From Antilocapra americana (Eukaryota; Chordata; Mammalia; Artiodactyla; Antilocapridae): 64,000 bases of DNA. A program made the position numbers and the translations under genes. Position 1 is the first letter of the stretch; each line of letters begins with the position of its first letter. Positions 54,370-64,000 of this stretch are shown piece by piece. The stretch lies in NCBI GenBank assembly GCA_007570785.1, contig ML664176.1, positions 2,377,836 to 2,441,835 of the forward strand, given 5' to 3'. The notes below the pieces were generated by a model. It had not been told where the DNA came from. It searched no databases and worked only from the letters and a program-made list of their open reading frames with translations.

Positions 54370-54943
54370 GCAGATGGTGATTGCAGCAATGAAATTAAAA
54401 GACACTTACTCCTTGGAAGGAAAGTTATGACCAACCTAGACAGCATATTAAGAAGCAGACATTACTTTGTCAACAAAGGTTGGTCTAGTCAAGACTATGT
54501 TTTTTCCAGTAGTCATGTGAGAGTTGGACTATAAAGAAAGCTGAGTGCCAAAGAATTGATGCTTTTGAACTGTGGTGTTGGAGAAGACTCTTGAGAGTCC
54601 CTTGGACTGCAAGGAGATCCAACCAGTCCATCCTAAGGAAAATCGGTCCTGGGTATTCATTGGAAGGACTGATGTTGAAGCTGAAACACCAAATTTGGTC
54701 ACCTGATGCGAAGAGCTGACTCATTTGAAAAGACCCTGATGTTGGGAAAGATTGAAGGCAGGAGGAGAAGGGGACGACAGAGGATGAGATGGGTGGATGA
54801 CATAACTGACTCCATGGACATGAATTTGAGCAAGCTCTGGGAGCTGGTGATGGACAGGCAGGCCTGGCATGCTGTGGTTCATGGGGTCGCAAAGAGTCGG
54901 ACACGACTGAGCAACTGAACTGAACTGAACTGAAGGTCTACAG
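54370..54943 (+). mobile_element. BovB 3' end, plus copy of a head-to-head pair
   Basis: Sense BovB from 'tgcagatggtgattgcagca' to a complete tail with repeated 'actga' units ('gcaactgaactgaactgaac'). It encodes the BovB C-terminus. The last 70-codon stretch (54706-54918) is open to the family's normal stop. It is complementary to the minus copy over about 450 bp. Confidence 0.92.
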
Positions 54944-56445
54944 AAGCTGTTTCAATTTCAGAGCAGTTACTGTAGGTTACTGGTAAAATCTATTTTACTT
55001 TTATATGGAAAACTGTTGAAAAATAAACTATTAGGCATTAGAATGGTTAGAGTTGGTTTTTCTAAAGAAACAATACATGGCTTTGAGGTTATTAAGAGAG
55101 GTTAGAGAAATTGAGACATCATAAAAATAGTTGAAGTGTTCAAAGTCAGTTGGTTAGAAGCCCAGACTAAAGCAAAGAATTCCAGGACTGATGTTCTCCT
55201 TGGGGGAAAGGGTGTGATTGATCTGAGAGCCACAAAATAGGCTAATTGAATACATAATGCATAGATATTCAGATACCTGCACCTCACTCCTCTGAATGTC
55301 TCAGCCTTAGCTGCTATTTTGAAATGAGTGAAATTACTGGACTAAACTAATGCTATATATAACTCTACAAGATGTTGGTATCCCAGAATTGCACTGATAG
55401 TCTAGCAGGAGAGATGAGTCTTCAAATATCTCAGGAACTAGTCAAGTAGACAGTGAACAAATATGCTATTTTCATGGAACAAGTATTTATTGTGTATGTT
55501 CTAAGTGTCAGGCCCTTTTAGGTAGAGTTACAAGAAAGAACTTTGCTATTACTTTCTAAAATTCAACAGCTTCTCACTGGCAGGCAGAGGGAGAACATGG
55601 GATGTTCTGAGAATGGTGAATTAAATAACGGAAAATCTTTAAATCTAAGTTGGGGAAAAATCTAATTTTGAGATGTTTTGACAAGAAGTCATTGGGACCC
55701 ATGAACTAAGGACTAAGCAGAAGGGGAAAATGGCTTTAGTTGTAGTCAATTTTTCTCTTTGTCTTGAAGAGCCTCTTACACAAACCTGTCATTTGAGCTA
55801 TAAAAATGTGGTCAGTAAACCAAGGGACAATTTAGGTGGCATTAATTTAATGACCTTATTACCAATCTCTTACAAAAATCAATAAACATTTACTTTTTAA
55901 CCATCCCCTGAGGGGGCTTCTTGCCACCACCTGTTATTGTCAGACTGGGGAATGTTTAAAAAAGTGTGGTAAACAGAATCATTTTTTCCTGTAATGAGAA
56001 ACTGTGTGGTGCAACTTTGAGAACTTTCTCAAGTAGCCAGTTTATGGGTTCTCTAACGGTGCTTTTTGATTTATAAAGTTTATTCTCTGAAATAAGTTAC
56101 AAAGCTGTTCTGTTATAAACATCTTCGGTCATAGTAAAGTCAAGTCCATCAACCCTGAGAAGAACACGCTTTTTTTTCTTATACAGTATCCAGCCTTATC
56201 CAATGTCTCAATAGACTTCTTCAAGACAGATCAATTTACACAATCTCTAATTCATAAGGGCAGAAGTTTCAAGCTCTGAGAAACACAAAGAAGTTGCAGT
56301 AGTTTCTGTTAGGAGTAACTAAAGAGATTTGCTACCTGTTTCTTGGGAAAAGGAGTTAATCCTGGTTATTTTATATTGGGATGGAGAAAAATGCAAGGTT
56401 TTTTCTTATTAAAAACATTTTATTTGTAATTACAAAAGTTATGTG
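54944..56445. other. Repeat-poor DNA upstream of the CpG island
   Basis: About 1.5 kb almost free of young repeats, with a short L2-like piece at 55480-55545 ('agtatttattgtgtatgttc'). No exon recognised. It could hold distal promoter elements. Confidence 0.42.
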
Positions 56446-56447
56446 TG

Positions 56448-56577
56448 CCCTTTGGAGAAGGCAATGGCACCCCACTCCAGTACTCTTGCCTGGAAAATCC
56501 CGTGGACTGAGGATCCTGGTGGGCTACAGTGGGGTCGCAGAGTCGGACACGACTGAGTGACTTCACTTTCACTCTCA
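56448..56577 (+). mobile_element. Bov-A unit (head-less Bov-tA)
   Basis: 'ggagaaggcaatggcacccc', 'ccagtactcttgcctggaaa', 'gactgagtgacttcactttc'. It interrupts an older, unassigned AT-rich repeat. Confidence 0.88.
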
Positions 56578-56904
56578 TACGTCCCTTACAGAAAAACCAC
56601 AGACTAGAACTAAGCAGACAAAGAAAAATTACCCACAGCTCCAATTACCGAGCCCTAGTTAACGTCTAGGTTTCTTCGTCCAGTGTTTTCTACCTCCCTA
56701 CATTCCAGTTTTCAAATACGACATCATATAGTACATAGTGTTTTGTGTTGTCTCCTGACCTCCAAAACTTCTCATTGTTTCAGGTCATTCTACAACATTT
56801 CCTAACGGCTGTGTAACTGTAAAGGTATATCATTGACTTTAAAGGCGCGGTAGGCAGGAGAAAAATCTCTTCTGCTGAATTTAATAGATTACGCCCCCTC
56901 AAAA

Positions 56905-57545
56905 GCCGTTCTCTAAATTCCTAAAAGACCTGAGCAGGTGGGTTTTGGTGTCGGCGTGTGCGACACTTCAGAGAGGGACAATCTTGCTTGGGGTTCCCAC
57001 CGACAGCATCGCAAAACGACCCCAGAGCCCACCAGGTTCCTCGTGTCGGAACCGCACTTCGCTTCCCCTCCGCGGCGGGCCAGCGGTTTGGGGAAGCGCT
57101 CTGCGGACCCAGGGGCCCCATTCCCCAAGACGGTGCATTCCCTCCCTCTTTACACAGCAGACCCGAGCTCTGCGACAGTTCGGCCGGCGACCCCCTTTGC
57201 CCCCGAAACCTCCCAGCACCGGACGGCTGGCTAGAGACCCAAGAGGTGCCCGGTGGAGCCCGTGCCTGCCCAACCTCTGTGCCGCGCTGCGCGGCAGCCG
57301 AACCCGAGCCGCGCGGGGCCGCGCCGTCCCCGAGTGATGACGCGCTTCCTGCCCTCCCGGCGCTCCCGGGCCGTGCGCTCGCGCTCGCCCTCGGCTCTTG
57401 TTCCGCGCCTGGAGCCAGCGGCGGCGGCAGAGGCTGGGGCGGCTGCGGGAGCGGAGCGGTCGCTGGGCGCGCTGGGGGACGCCGGCTGCACTCAGAGGCA
57501 GGCGCTCTGCAATGAGACAGTAAATGCATCCCCCGGTAAGGCGCA
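56905..57545. promoter_or_regulatory. CpG island, block 1 (candidate promoter)
   Basis: CpG density rises sharply here. The 60 bases from 57301 hold 11 CpG by my count, against almost none per line upstream. No TATA box is evident. GC-box-like 'ctggggcggctgcggg' lies near 57435 and a CRE-like half site in 'gtgatgacgcgc' near 57335. This is typical of a broad CpG-island promoter and leads into a splice donor at 57535/57536. Confidence 0.85.
57337..57535 (+). other. Candidate first exon (start unknown) with splice donor
   Basis: 'catcccccg' is followed by 'gtaaggcg', a strong donor context, so an exon would end at 57535. An ATG at 57337 opens a frame through the exon (Arg/Ser-rich, then an Ala-rich run, then CNETVNAS near the donor). 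Without splicing it stops at 57592. The ATG at 57512 gives only a three-codon uORF-like frame. I cannot tell coding exon from 5' UTR and do not recognise the gene. The true 5' end is not visible in sequence. Confidence 0.4.
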
Positions 57546-57780
57546 CGGCTCACTCGGGTTTTCCTCTTCCTCCAGCGGCATGCACGTTGCATGAATTTCT
57601 CGTGTCTTTTCCCTCCCCTTTACAGAAGGAAAATGTGGGTGGTTTTCTCCTTCCTTTTGCATCTCGTGAGTGATGCCAATGCAGAAAAAAACCTTGCAAA
57701 GCTCCAAGATTTGATGTTCTAGGGAGCTTTTTGCAGGAAAATAAAAATAAAATGAAATTAATGCACCTGTCTATTGCACA
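57546..57780. other. AT-richer spacer between CpG blocks
   Basis: CpG drops to near zero and A/T runs such as 'aaaataaaaataaaatgaaa' appear. If the donor at 57536 is used, this is the start of intron 1. Confidence 0.6.
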
Positions 57781-59110
57781 TGTATGTTTCACTGTACTGG
57801 ATCCGAGCGCGGCGGATTGCAAACAGCCTCACAGCCGGCTCCCGAGAACGGATTCCTAGCCGTGGGTCGCTGGTCCCCTGCGGGGCTCCCCCTGGGTTTC
57901 CGGTAATTGGGCTTTGAAAAGCGGCCCCGCCTGCCTGGAGTGTCCCCTCGGCCCCGGCCGGTCTCCCGCGCCGGGAGAGTTGGCGCGGGCGGAGCGGCTT
58001 CGTTCCAGCACTGGTCGCCCCGACTCCAGCGCCACTTTGCAAACAAGTCTCTGGCCGGGCTCCGGGCAGAGACAGCCGGCCGGTGTGGAGCTCCTTTCCC
58101 GGTCCCGGACTCTCAGACCTGCCGATTCCACGATTCTGTTTTACTTGGCAGTCTCGCCACTAGCAAACTGCTGGAAGCTGGGGGACCAAGAGCGGGGGGA
58201 GGATTGGGATTCAGTGCCGCCGCTGGCCTCGCGCTGGACCAGGGGCGCCCTCTCCTTCCTTGGCCCCAGGAGCTGAAATTTCGCCCCCGTCGGGAGCCGG
58301 GGGCCCCGGACACCGGCGTTTCGGGAGTCCCCAAGGGGACCGAGGAGCGACGTTCGAGGGCGCCATATTTTCAGTGGGTCTTGGCTACGGAGGGGAGTGG
58401 GCGAACAGCTTGTGGGCCGGGGGGAGAGCGCGGCGCCCCGCCAGGAGAGGCTGGAGCGGTTTTCCCCGGGAAAGTTTGCGCGCCCAGGCCGGCACGGAGG
58501 CGGCTCCACAGGGCGCGCACCGCGCCGGTCCCCGCAAGGGCGCGCGGGTTGCAGCGCGTCGCCAGGCCGGCCCGCCGGGGTTGAGGGCCGAGAGCCGCCG
58601 TCAGAGAGAGACTGCGCGCTCTGCTCGCCTCGGTCCACGGTCCCGCCGAGACGCGGCGGTCGGGCTCCGAGGCGCAAGGAACACGCCCCTCTCCTGCGGC
58701 CGCGGCCGCCGGGGCGCGCCGCTGGAGCCGTGCGCTTGACCGCTCTCGCCGGCCGGGCGCCGGTGCGGACCGTCTTGCCGGCGCCAGGACCCTCCTGGGT
58801 GCCCCTCAGAGCGCGGGAGCTCACGCCCCGCGTGGAGGAGGAGGAGCCCCGGCTGTCGTCCGTGGCTTGCGGTGACCCAGTGGCGGAAGACCAGCCCGAG
58901 CCTCCTCTCGGCTCTCCGGCTGCGGCCGCGACAGCAGCAGCGCCCGCGGCTGCGTGCTCGGCTCTCGCCGCGGTGCCAGCGGGCGGAGGCGAGGTCAGGG
59001 GGACGTTTCCAGAAGTTGGGGCTTCGGGGCGATGTGTGGGGAAACTTGGATTTTTGCTGCCCGTGAAGAACCCAGGTGACTTGGGGAAAGGAGATTGATT
59101 CAGAACGCCT
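57781..59110. promoter_or_regulatory. CpG island, block 2
   Basis: About 1.3 kb of very high GC and CpG. It includes two overlapping NotI sites (58696-58709) and an AscI site (58713-58720), rare cutters that mark unmethylated islands. 'gggcgccatattttc' near 58359 is a YY1-like core. Several long open frames exist on both strands, as expected from GC composition alone. Confidence 0.85.
59066..59082 (+). promoter_or_regulatory. Possible splice donor at the end of CpG block 2
   Basis: 'aacccag' followed by 'gtgacttgg' is a good donor match (exon end 59075). It would give an alternative first exon, or a second exon, inside block 2. It lies in the frame of a 233-codon GC-rich ORF (58397-59098) with Ala/Pro/Arg-rich composition and no domain. 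Confidence 0.3.
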
Positions 59111-61870
59111 GTCTCCTGGTGAAAACTAACCTCCGGCTATTTCTAGAGGGTGAGAGAGGGACATGAGCGGAAGTGTTGGTGTTGTCCGAGACGCATTTAG
59201 AGGCGCGAGAGTTGGGGGGGGGGTGTTCTGGAGAACTGGACCCCCAGATGTAATAAATTACAAGCACTAAATACCACTGAACTTTGGCTTCTGATAGAAC
59301 CTGGGGTGCTGGGTGGTGACATTCGTCAGGTTGAGCGCTGTTCTCTCTTCTTCAGAGCTTGGAGTTGGCGACTTCTCGGGAGGGGGGCGGTGGGGAGATC
59401 TTTACTTTTGAGATAGATTGTGATCTCTGCTTTGTGAAGGGGCAGGGGGAGGGCGAGTTGGCTGACCTACAGTTAGCTGGCAGGAACGTGCCAGCCGTTC
59501 TCCTTGGCGAGAGAAATGATGCCATAGTATTGAGGTCATGTCAGCACTTTGGGGCTTCATCATTGGAAAGACTTCAAGGGATCACTGAGAGCATGTGGGG
59601 GAGGGGGGAAGCTTTCATCTCAGAGATGTGCCCTGTGATGTCAGGATTTAGGCTGCTCTTACGTCTGTCTGTCCGCTTCAGTAAATACTTACCCAGTGAT
59701 AATGTCAGGCATTGAATTTCCAACATTTTATCTTCCTTGTTGGCTGATTTGGGGTATCTATGCAAAAACTCGGGAGGGGCCGGGGATGTGACAAGACACA
59801 TGGCCTTGAGAGAGGAGGGATGCCTGCAGAAATGCTAATTTTGTTTTCACTGAGCCCTAGAACTTCGGAAAACAACCTGAGCCTAAGATCCATTTTTCTA
59901 GAATTGGCATATTTAATTTAGGAGAGAATCTAATTAGTTGCCAAAAGCCTCCATCCATTTTGTAAATTTCCCAGTCTTAGAAGTGGTACCTTGAATCAGA
60001 AAACACAGGGCTCCTCAGATTGGGGAAGTCCTTGGATTGTCTCTGCCTTTGTGCCCACTCAGGTCATCAAGGAGTACTGAAAAATTATTAGAGTTTCTGT
60101 TTTTGGCATTGATGTGCTTTTACCTCTAAATGGAAAGTGTGCGTTTAAAACTTACCCCTGTTTATTGAGTTATTAGGGATATTCTTTATAGGCATAGGTT
60201 TATTTATATGGGTCTTGAATTCACCTACTGTTAAATCTACTTGTTTGGAGATTTTCAAACAGTATTCCCTAAAGTATTTTTAAGCAAAGTCAGGTTTTAG
60301 AAAGAGGTGTGTGTGTGTGTGTTATTTGTTTTAGTCCAGTTTCTTCTATAGCTCAAATTATACTGATTCCCCCATTCCTCCTCCCTGTTACCAGCAGATC
60401 ATTTGTTTCCAAGAGCAGTTAAGGATGGTTATAGGTGATAAACAGTTTAAATTTTTACCAACTGCTCAGGAAAAAAAAATGTCTAAAGATGTACTTATTC
60501 ATCTTAGTATTGTGCTTTATAACCATATATATGTCACATATTTTTATGCATGTGCTAAACATTACATAATAAAAATCTAAAAGAAGTATTCTCAATAAAG
60601 CTAAAATAAAAAATTAAAAAAGTTTTATTATAAACCCTTGTATCTTCATTCCTAAGTTTACTACCTCAATATTTGTGATTTTTATGCCTTTCTTAACAAA
60701 GTGTTACAAACTGTGCTTTGTTGCCTCTTGCTTGATTCTTATTATAACTTCTTCGCTTGATCAAAGTTCCTGCAATTTTTTCCTATTAAGATTTTATAAC
60801 TTCAAGAGGTTAGAAATGCTTATTCATTTTGGAGAATTGCCTGTCAAGTTACTGTGTGGTGTGCGTGTTGTGGTGTGTGTGTGTGTGGCATGCCCAGACT
60901 CTTGAGACAGTGTCTAAAACTTCTGATCTCTGACATTACTACTCCAGAACTTTTGAGTCATAATGTTTTCTTGGAGGTTTGAGGTGGTGAATTAGCCAAT
61001 ACAGGAAGTACTAAAAAAGAGTTAAGTAATTCAAAGTTATTTTTATGGGTTAAAAAAAAATAAAGACAAAAAGGAAAACTTAATAAGCAGGACCAGAATT
61101 ACCGCTTAACATATACCCAACTGGTGCCTTTTTAATTACAGTAGTTTCCCCCAGAACTTTTTAATCCTATTACTCTTATATTTAATAAGGAGACTAGTTA
61201 AAATATAAGCCAAACAGAACTATTACAAATAATGGGGATAAATGCTGGGTATAACCAGATGTTTTGCCTAAAGTTAAAAGAGTTAAGGAATCTGAACTCT
61301 ATCAAACTCCCCCTGTAGGCTGTCCTCAATCCCCTTCCTCAATAAGCAGGAAATTTTCAAAGGCAAAAAAATTTTGGATGGCAGTGGAGACAAAACAGGA
61401 AAAGAACAAAATGTTTAAGGTAGACTTCACCTGTCTGTTGACCAAGCCTGTGGCTTAGTGGCAGGTGTCACTAGGTTTTGAGAGCCTTTATTTATGTACC
61501 ACCCAGAGCTATGAATAAAGACAGCTTTTTTGCCACCCTTTCACAGTGCATTGTTAGAGTCAGTGCTAGGACAATGTTTTGTTTCTCTATTAACCAACAA
61601 TTTTATCCAAAGTGATATTGTTCTGAATATGTAGAACAAGTAGTGAATATTTGTATTTCCCTTTTACTCTTTTAGCTGCACTCCTAACAAACAAAAATTT
61701 CTAGGTCTATTATTCACCTATTCAGTGATTGTTTTTGAGGGTTTATTGTGTACTTAGACATCTCCTGGCCTCACCCCACACACCCAGTTCCTAGAGCATG
61801 ATCTTTTATACTTTATGCATTTTGTAGATTGGGGGGTGGGGGAGGGCAATAGTGTGAGATTAAACTGTAC
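59111..61870. other. Probable first intron or downstream flank
   Basis: CpG falls away. It holds a G10 run (59214-59223), short (GT)n tracts at 60307-60322 and 60866-60888, and otherwise AT-rich sequence. The 118-codon frame at 59359-59715 shows no domain. Confidence 0.5.
61829..61848 (+). repeat. G-rich quadruplex-prone run
   Basis: 'ttggggggtgggggagggca' contains G6, G5 and G3 runs, enough for four G3 tracts with short loops. Confidence 0.6.
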
Positions 61871-61879
61871 TTGAAGGAC

Positions 61880-62605
61880 AACATGATCAAAGATATGCAA
61901 AGGATGTGAACAGGCAATTCTCAAGATAAGAGATACAAATGGTCATAAACATGTGAAAAGATTCTCAAAGCACATCATGGTCAGGGAAATGCAAATTGAA
62001 AAGCCAAGAGCTGTTAGTTTTCTGTTCATCCAATTAGTGTGTGTTTTAAAGATTGGTAACATCTTCTGTTAGGTGGGCTGGGGGCAACTCTCAGACTCTC
62101 AGTGGGAGTAGGAATGGGTGCAACCTTGTGGGAAAGCAGACAGTCACATATTTGGAATCCTTTCTTACAGAAGTAGAAACAGCATGTAGGGATCTGTGTG
62201 TGAGGATGTTTGCTGCCAGATTACTACAGTAAATAAGCTAGAAGCAATATGCGTTTCCATCAGTAGGATGAACATGTAGGGTCTCTCTCTCTCTCTCTCT
62301 ATATATATATGGACCCTCTCATCCATATATAGAGAGATTATTTTGTGAAGAATGTCTGTGATATATTACATGTAAATAAAATCAAGTTGCCAAATATCAT
62401 ATGTGGTATGATGCTATTTCTAATTTAAAAAAAGAAGCCCTATGTGTATGACCTTGAAGAAAGATATGGAAGGACACATAAAACCTAATATTGTTTAAAA
62501 TTAGCTGTGGGGCAGAGGGGTGATTAACTGGCTCCCTATACACCTTGAGTGATTTACATGCCTAAACATGCAGGCTTTTTATTATATGAAAACATTTAAA
62601 AGTAT
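61880..62605 (+). mobile_element. Old L1M-type ORF2 end and 3' UTR
   Basis: 'aaggatgtgaacaggcaatt', 'catggtcagggaaatgcaaa', 'tgcaaccttgtgggaaagca', 'aagctagaagcaatatgcgt' follow L1 ORF2 order. It is heavily diverged and the coding frame is lost. A (CT)n(AT)n tract is embedded. Confidence 0.72.
62282..62337. repeat. (CT)n(AT)n microsatellite with hairpin
   Basis: CT x9, then AT x5, then 'ggaccctctcatcc' and 'atatatagagaga'. The right arm is the reverse complement of the CT/AT junction, so the tract can fold into a stem with an 8-9 base loop. Confidence 0.85.
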
Positions 62606-62977
62606 TGTTTGGTTAATGAATAGGAAATTTGTCTGGAATCATTTTAGAAACAGAAACTGGGCAATATTCTGTTATTTATTTAATTTATTTATGTTTTCTG
62701 ATCCATTATGCATCAATCTCTTGTCTCTTTGGAAACCTTCAATTATCTTCTAAAATTCTGAGATTTCCCAGCTTTAAGTGAAATCCTTCAGTATAAGCCG
62801 TGGCTTCCAGAAGAGCTATTTACCTTTGTCTCCCAGGAGGGTGACGGTAAGAATTTGTGAAACCCTTTCCCTTGACTTTCTCTGATCCCATTCTGAAGGC
62901 AGAGGTAGAGGGGAGGTCTTCTGGCCAACTGAAGAGTTTTCTAGGAGACAGGCAACACATCCTCAAACTTGGTCCTC
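62606..62977. other. AT-rich non-genic DNA
   Basis: No exon or repeat recognised. Confidence 0.4.
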
Positions 62978-63197
62978 AAAAGAGAGAGAGAGAGAGATAG
63001 AAGTGTTGGTTGCTTAGTCATGTTGGACTCTTGATTGTAGCCCGCCAGGCTCCTCTGTCCATGGAATTCTCCAGACAAGAATGCTGGAGTGTAGCCATTC
63101 TTTTCTCCAGGGCATCTTCCCAATCCACGGATTGAACCCGGATCTCCTGCATTGCAGGCAGATTCTTTACCATCTGAGCCACCAGGGAAACCCAGAG
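62978..63197 (-). mobile_element. Bov-tA SINE preceded by (GA)n
   Basis: (AG)n at 62981-62998, then 'gttgcttagtcatgttggac' to 'gagccaccagggaaaccc'. A short deletion removes part of the 'gaccccatgg' segment. The AG run may be the altered tail of the SINE. Confidence 0.9.
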
Positions 63198-63484
63198 AGT
63201 TGCTGCTAAATGATTCTGCTGGCATTTGAATCCCGGTCTCCATCCACACTGTCTTTAGCTTAGCTGATTGCTCTACCTGTGTACCATTTTCAACTCTGCC
63301 TCTAGATGTGATTTTTGAAACTTGATAGTATTTGAGTTCTTGGCAGTCACTACCAAAAAATGAAACTTTCAAAAGCAGTGGAACCTCCATTCACATTTTA
63401 AAAAGTACATATCACATGACTCTGAATGCTGGTGGGACACTCAGTCTCAATCGTTTGGAAGCCAGGACTATGTTACAGATTTGA

Positions 63485-63897
63485 AAACCGTTCTTTAGAT
63501 TCAGTCGTTTCCAGATGTGAATGCCTCAGAATCCCCTGGACAGTAAAAATGTTAGTTGCTCAGTCATGTCTGACTCTTTAAGACCCCATGGACTATAGCC
63601 GACCAGGCTTTTCCATCTGTGGGAAGGATATATCTAGGCAAGGATACTGGAGTGGGTAGCCATACCCTTCTCCAGGAGACTTTTCCAAACCAGGGGTTGA
63701 ACCCAGGTCTCCTGCATTGCAGGCAGGAGATGGTGATTCTTTGCCATCAGAATCACCTGGAGGACTTGTTAAAACCCACTTTGTTTAGCCACAGTTTTAG
63801 ATTCTGTAAGTCTTGGGGCCTGATAATTTGCATTTTTAACAAGTTTCCTGATGACACTGATCTTCCTGGTCCTGGACCATACTTTGCAAACCACTGG
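63485..63897 (+). mobile_element. hAT-type MITE (MER5/MER20 class) split by Bov-tA
   Basis: Left: 'gtttccagatgtgaatgcct'. Right: 'tcagaatcacctggaggact' to 'actttgcaaaccactggtgt'. The halves rejoin when 63541-63748 is removed. Confidence 0.78.
63541..63748 (-). mobile_element. Bov-tA SINE nested in a hAT element
   Basis: 'gttgctcagtcatgtctgac' to the reversed head near 'gattctttgccatc'. The duplicated target tcagaatcccctgga (63526-63540) / tcagaatcacctgga (63749-63763) has one mismatch in 15. Confidence 0.93.
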
Positions 63898-64000
63898 TGT
63901 AGGGGAACAGCTTCCTGTGTTTTGCAGCTCTTGTGTTCTTGTCCAGCCAGTGCTCTACCCTTTCATGGATGAAAGTTACAATGCCAATCGAGGCAAATTA

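Noticed and set aside
56921..57592. 223-codon minus-strand ORF across CpG block 1
   Set aside because: Same compositional cause. No domain recognised, and it overlaps the better-supported plus-strand exon with a donor.
57907..59098. Several long overlapping ORFs on both strands (for example 225, 233 and 227 codons) in the CpG island
   Set aside because: High GC lowers stop-codon frequency. Frames overlap on both strands, are Ala/Pro/Arg/Gly-rich and show no domain. Without transcript evidence none is preferred.
1..64000. CRISPR array, prophage, operon or bacterial-type defence locus
   Set aside because: No regularly spaced direct repeats and no dense co-directional long ORFs. The repeat content is that of a ruminant nuclear genome.

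Overview
The window is nuclear DNA of a pecoran ruminant, most likely a bovid (cattle, buffalo, sheep or goat type). The evidence is the repeat set. It contains BovB (an RTE-type LINE), Bov-tA/Bov-A SINEs (a tRNA-like head, or none, joined to the BovB-derived A unit), the artiodactyl tRNA-Glu-derived CHR-type SINEs, ruminant L1 3' ends, and the ruminant mariner-type palindromic MITE. Older mammalian layers (MIR, L2, MaLR LTRs, hAT/MER elements, old L1M) lie beneath them. Family names are from memory of consensus sequences and were not checked by a search.

Bases 1 to about 56,900 form a gene-poor, AT-rich stretch with no protein-coding exon I can support. About half of it is recognisable interspersed repeat, often nested. 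Longer ORFs here are pieces of BovB reverse transcriptase (1816-2719, minus), the L1 ORF2 C-terminus (41251-41963, plus), or chance frames. Nesting gives relative ages: young Bov-tA and CHR copies sit inside hAT, MIR, L1 and older CHR elements, many with visible target-site duplications. A 100-N assembly gap (41743-41842) lies inside an L1, and the L1 reading frame predicts that only about 9 bases are missing. Several repeat-poor stretches (27.7-29.6 kb, 42.3-45.0 kb, 54.9-56.4 kb) are candidates for conserved non-coding DNA.

Bases about 56,905-59,110 are a strong CpG island in two blocks, separated by an AT-richer spacer at about 57,550-57,780. Block 1 ends in a good splice donor (exon end 57535) on the plus strand. 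Block 2 carries NotI and AscI sites and a second plausible donor (exon end 59075). The simplest reading is the promoter and first exon or exons of a plus-strand gene whose other exons lie beyond 64,000. I cannot name the gene. Bases 59,110-64,000 look like its first intron or flank: sparse repeats, an old L1M and two Bov-tA copies.

I found no operon, CRISPR array, phage or defence-type system. The most unusual items are an L1 insertion with an inverted copy of its own target at the 5' junction, a head-to-head BovB pair able to form a long hairpin, a MITE hairpin resembling the bovine miR-2284/2285 family, and the unnamed CpG-island promoter.
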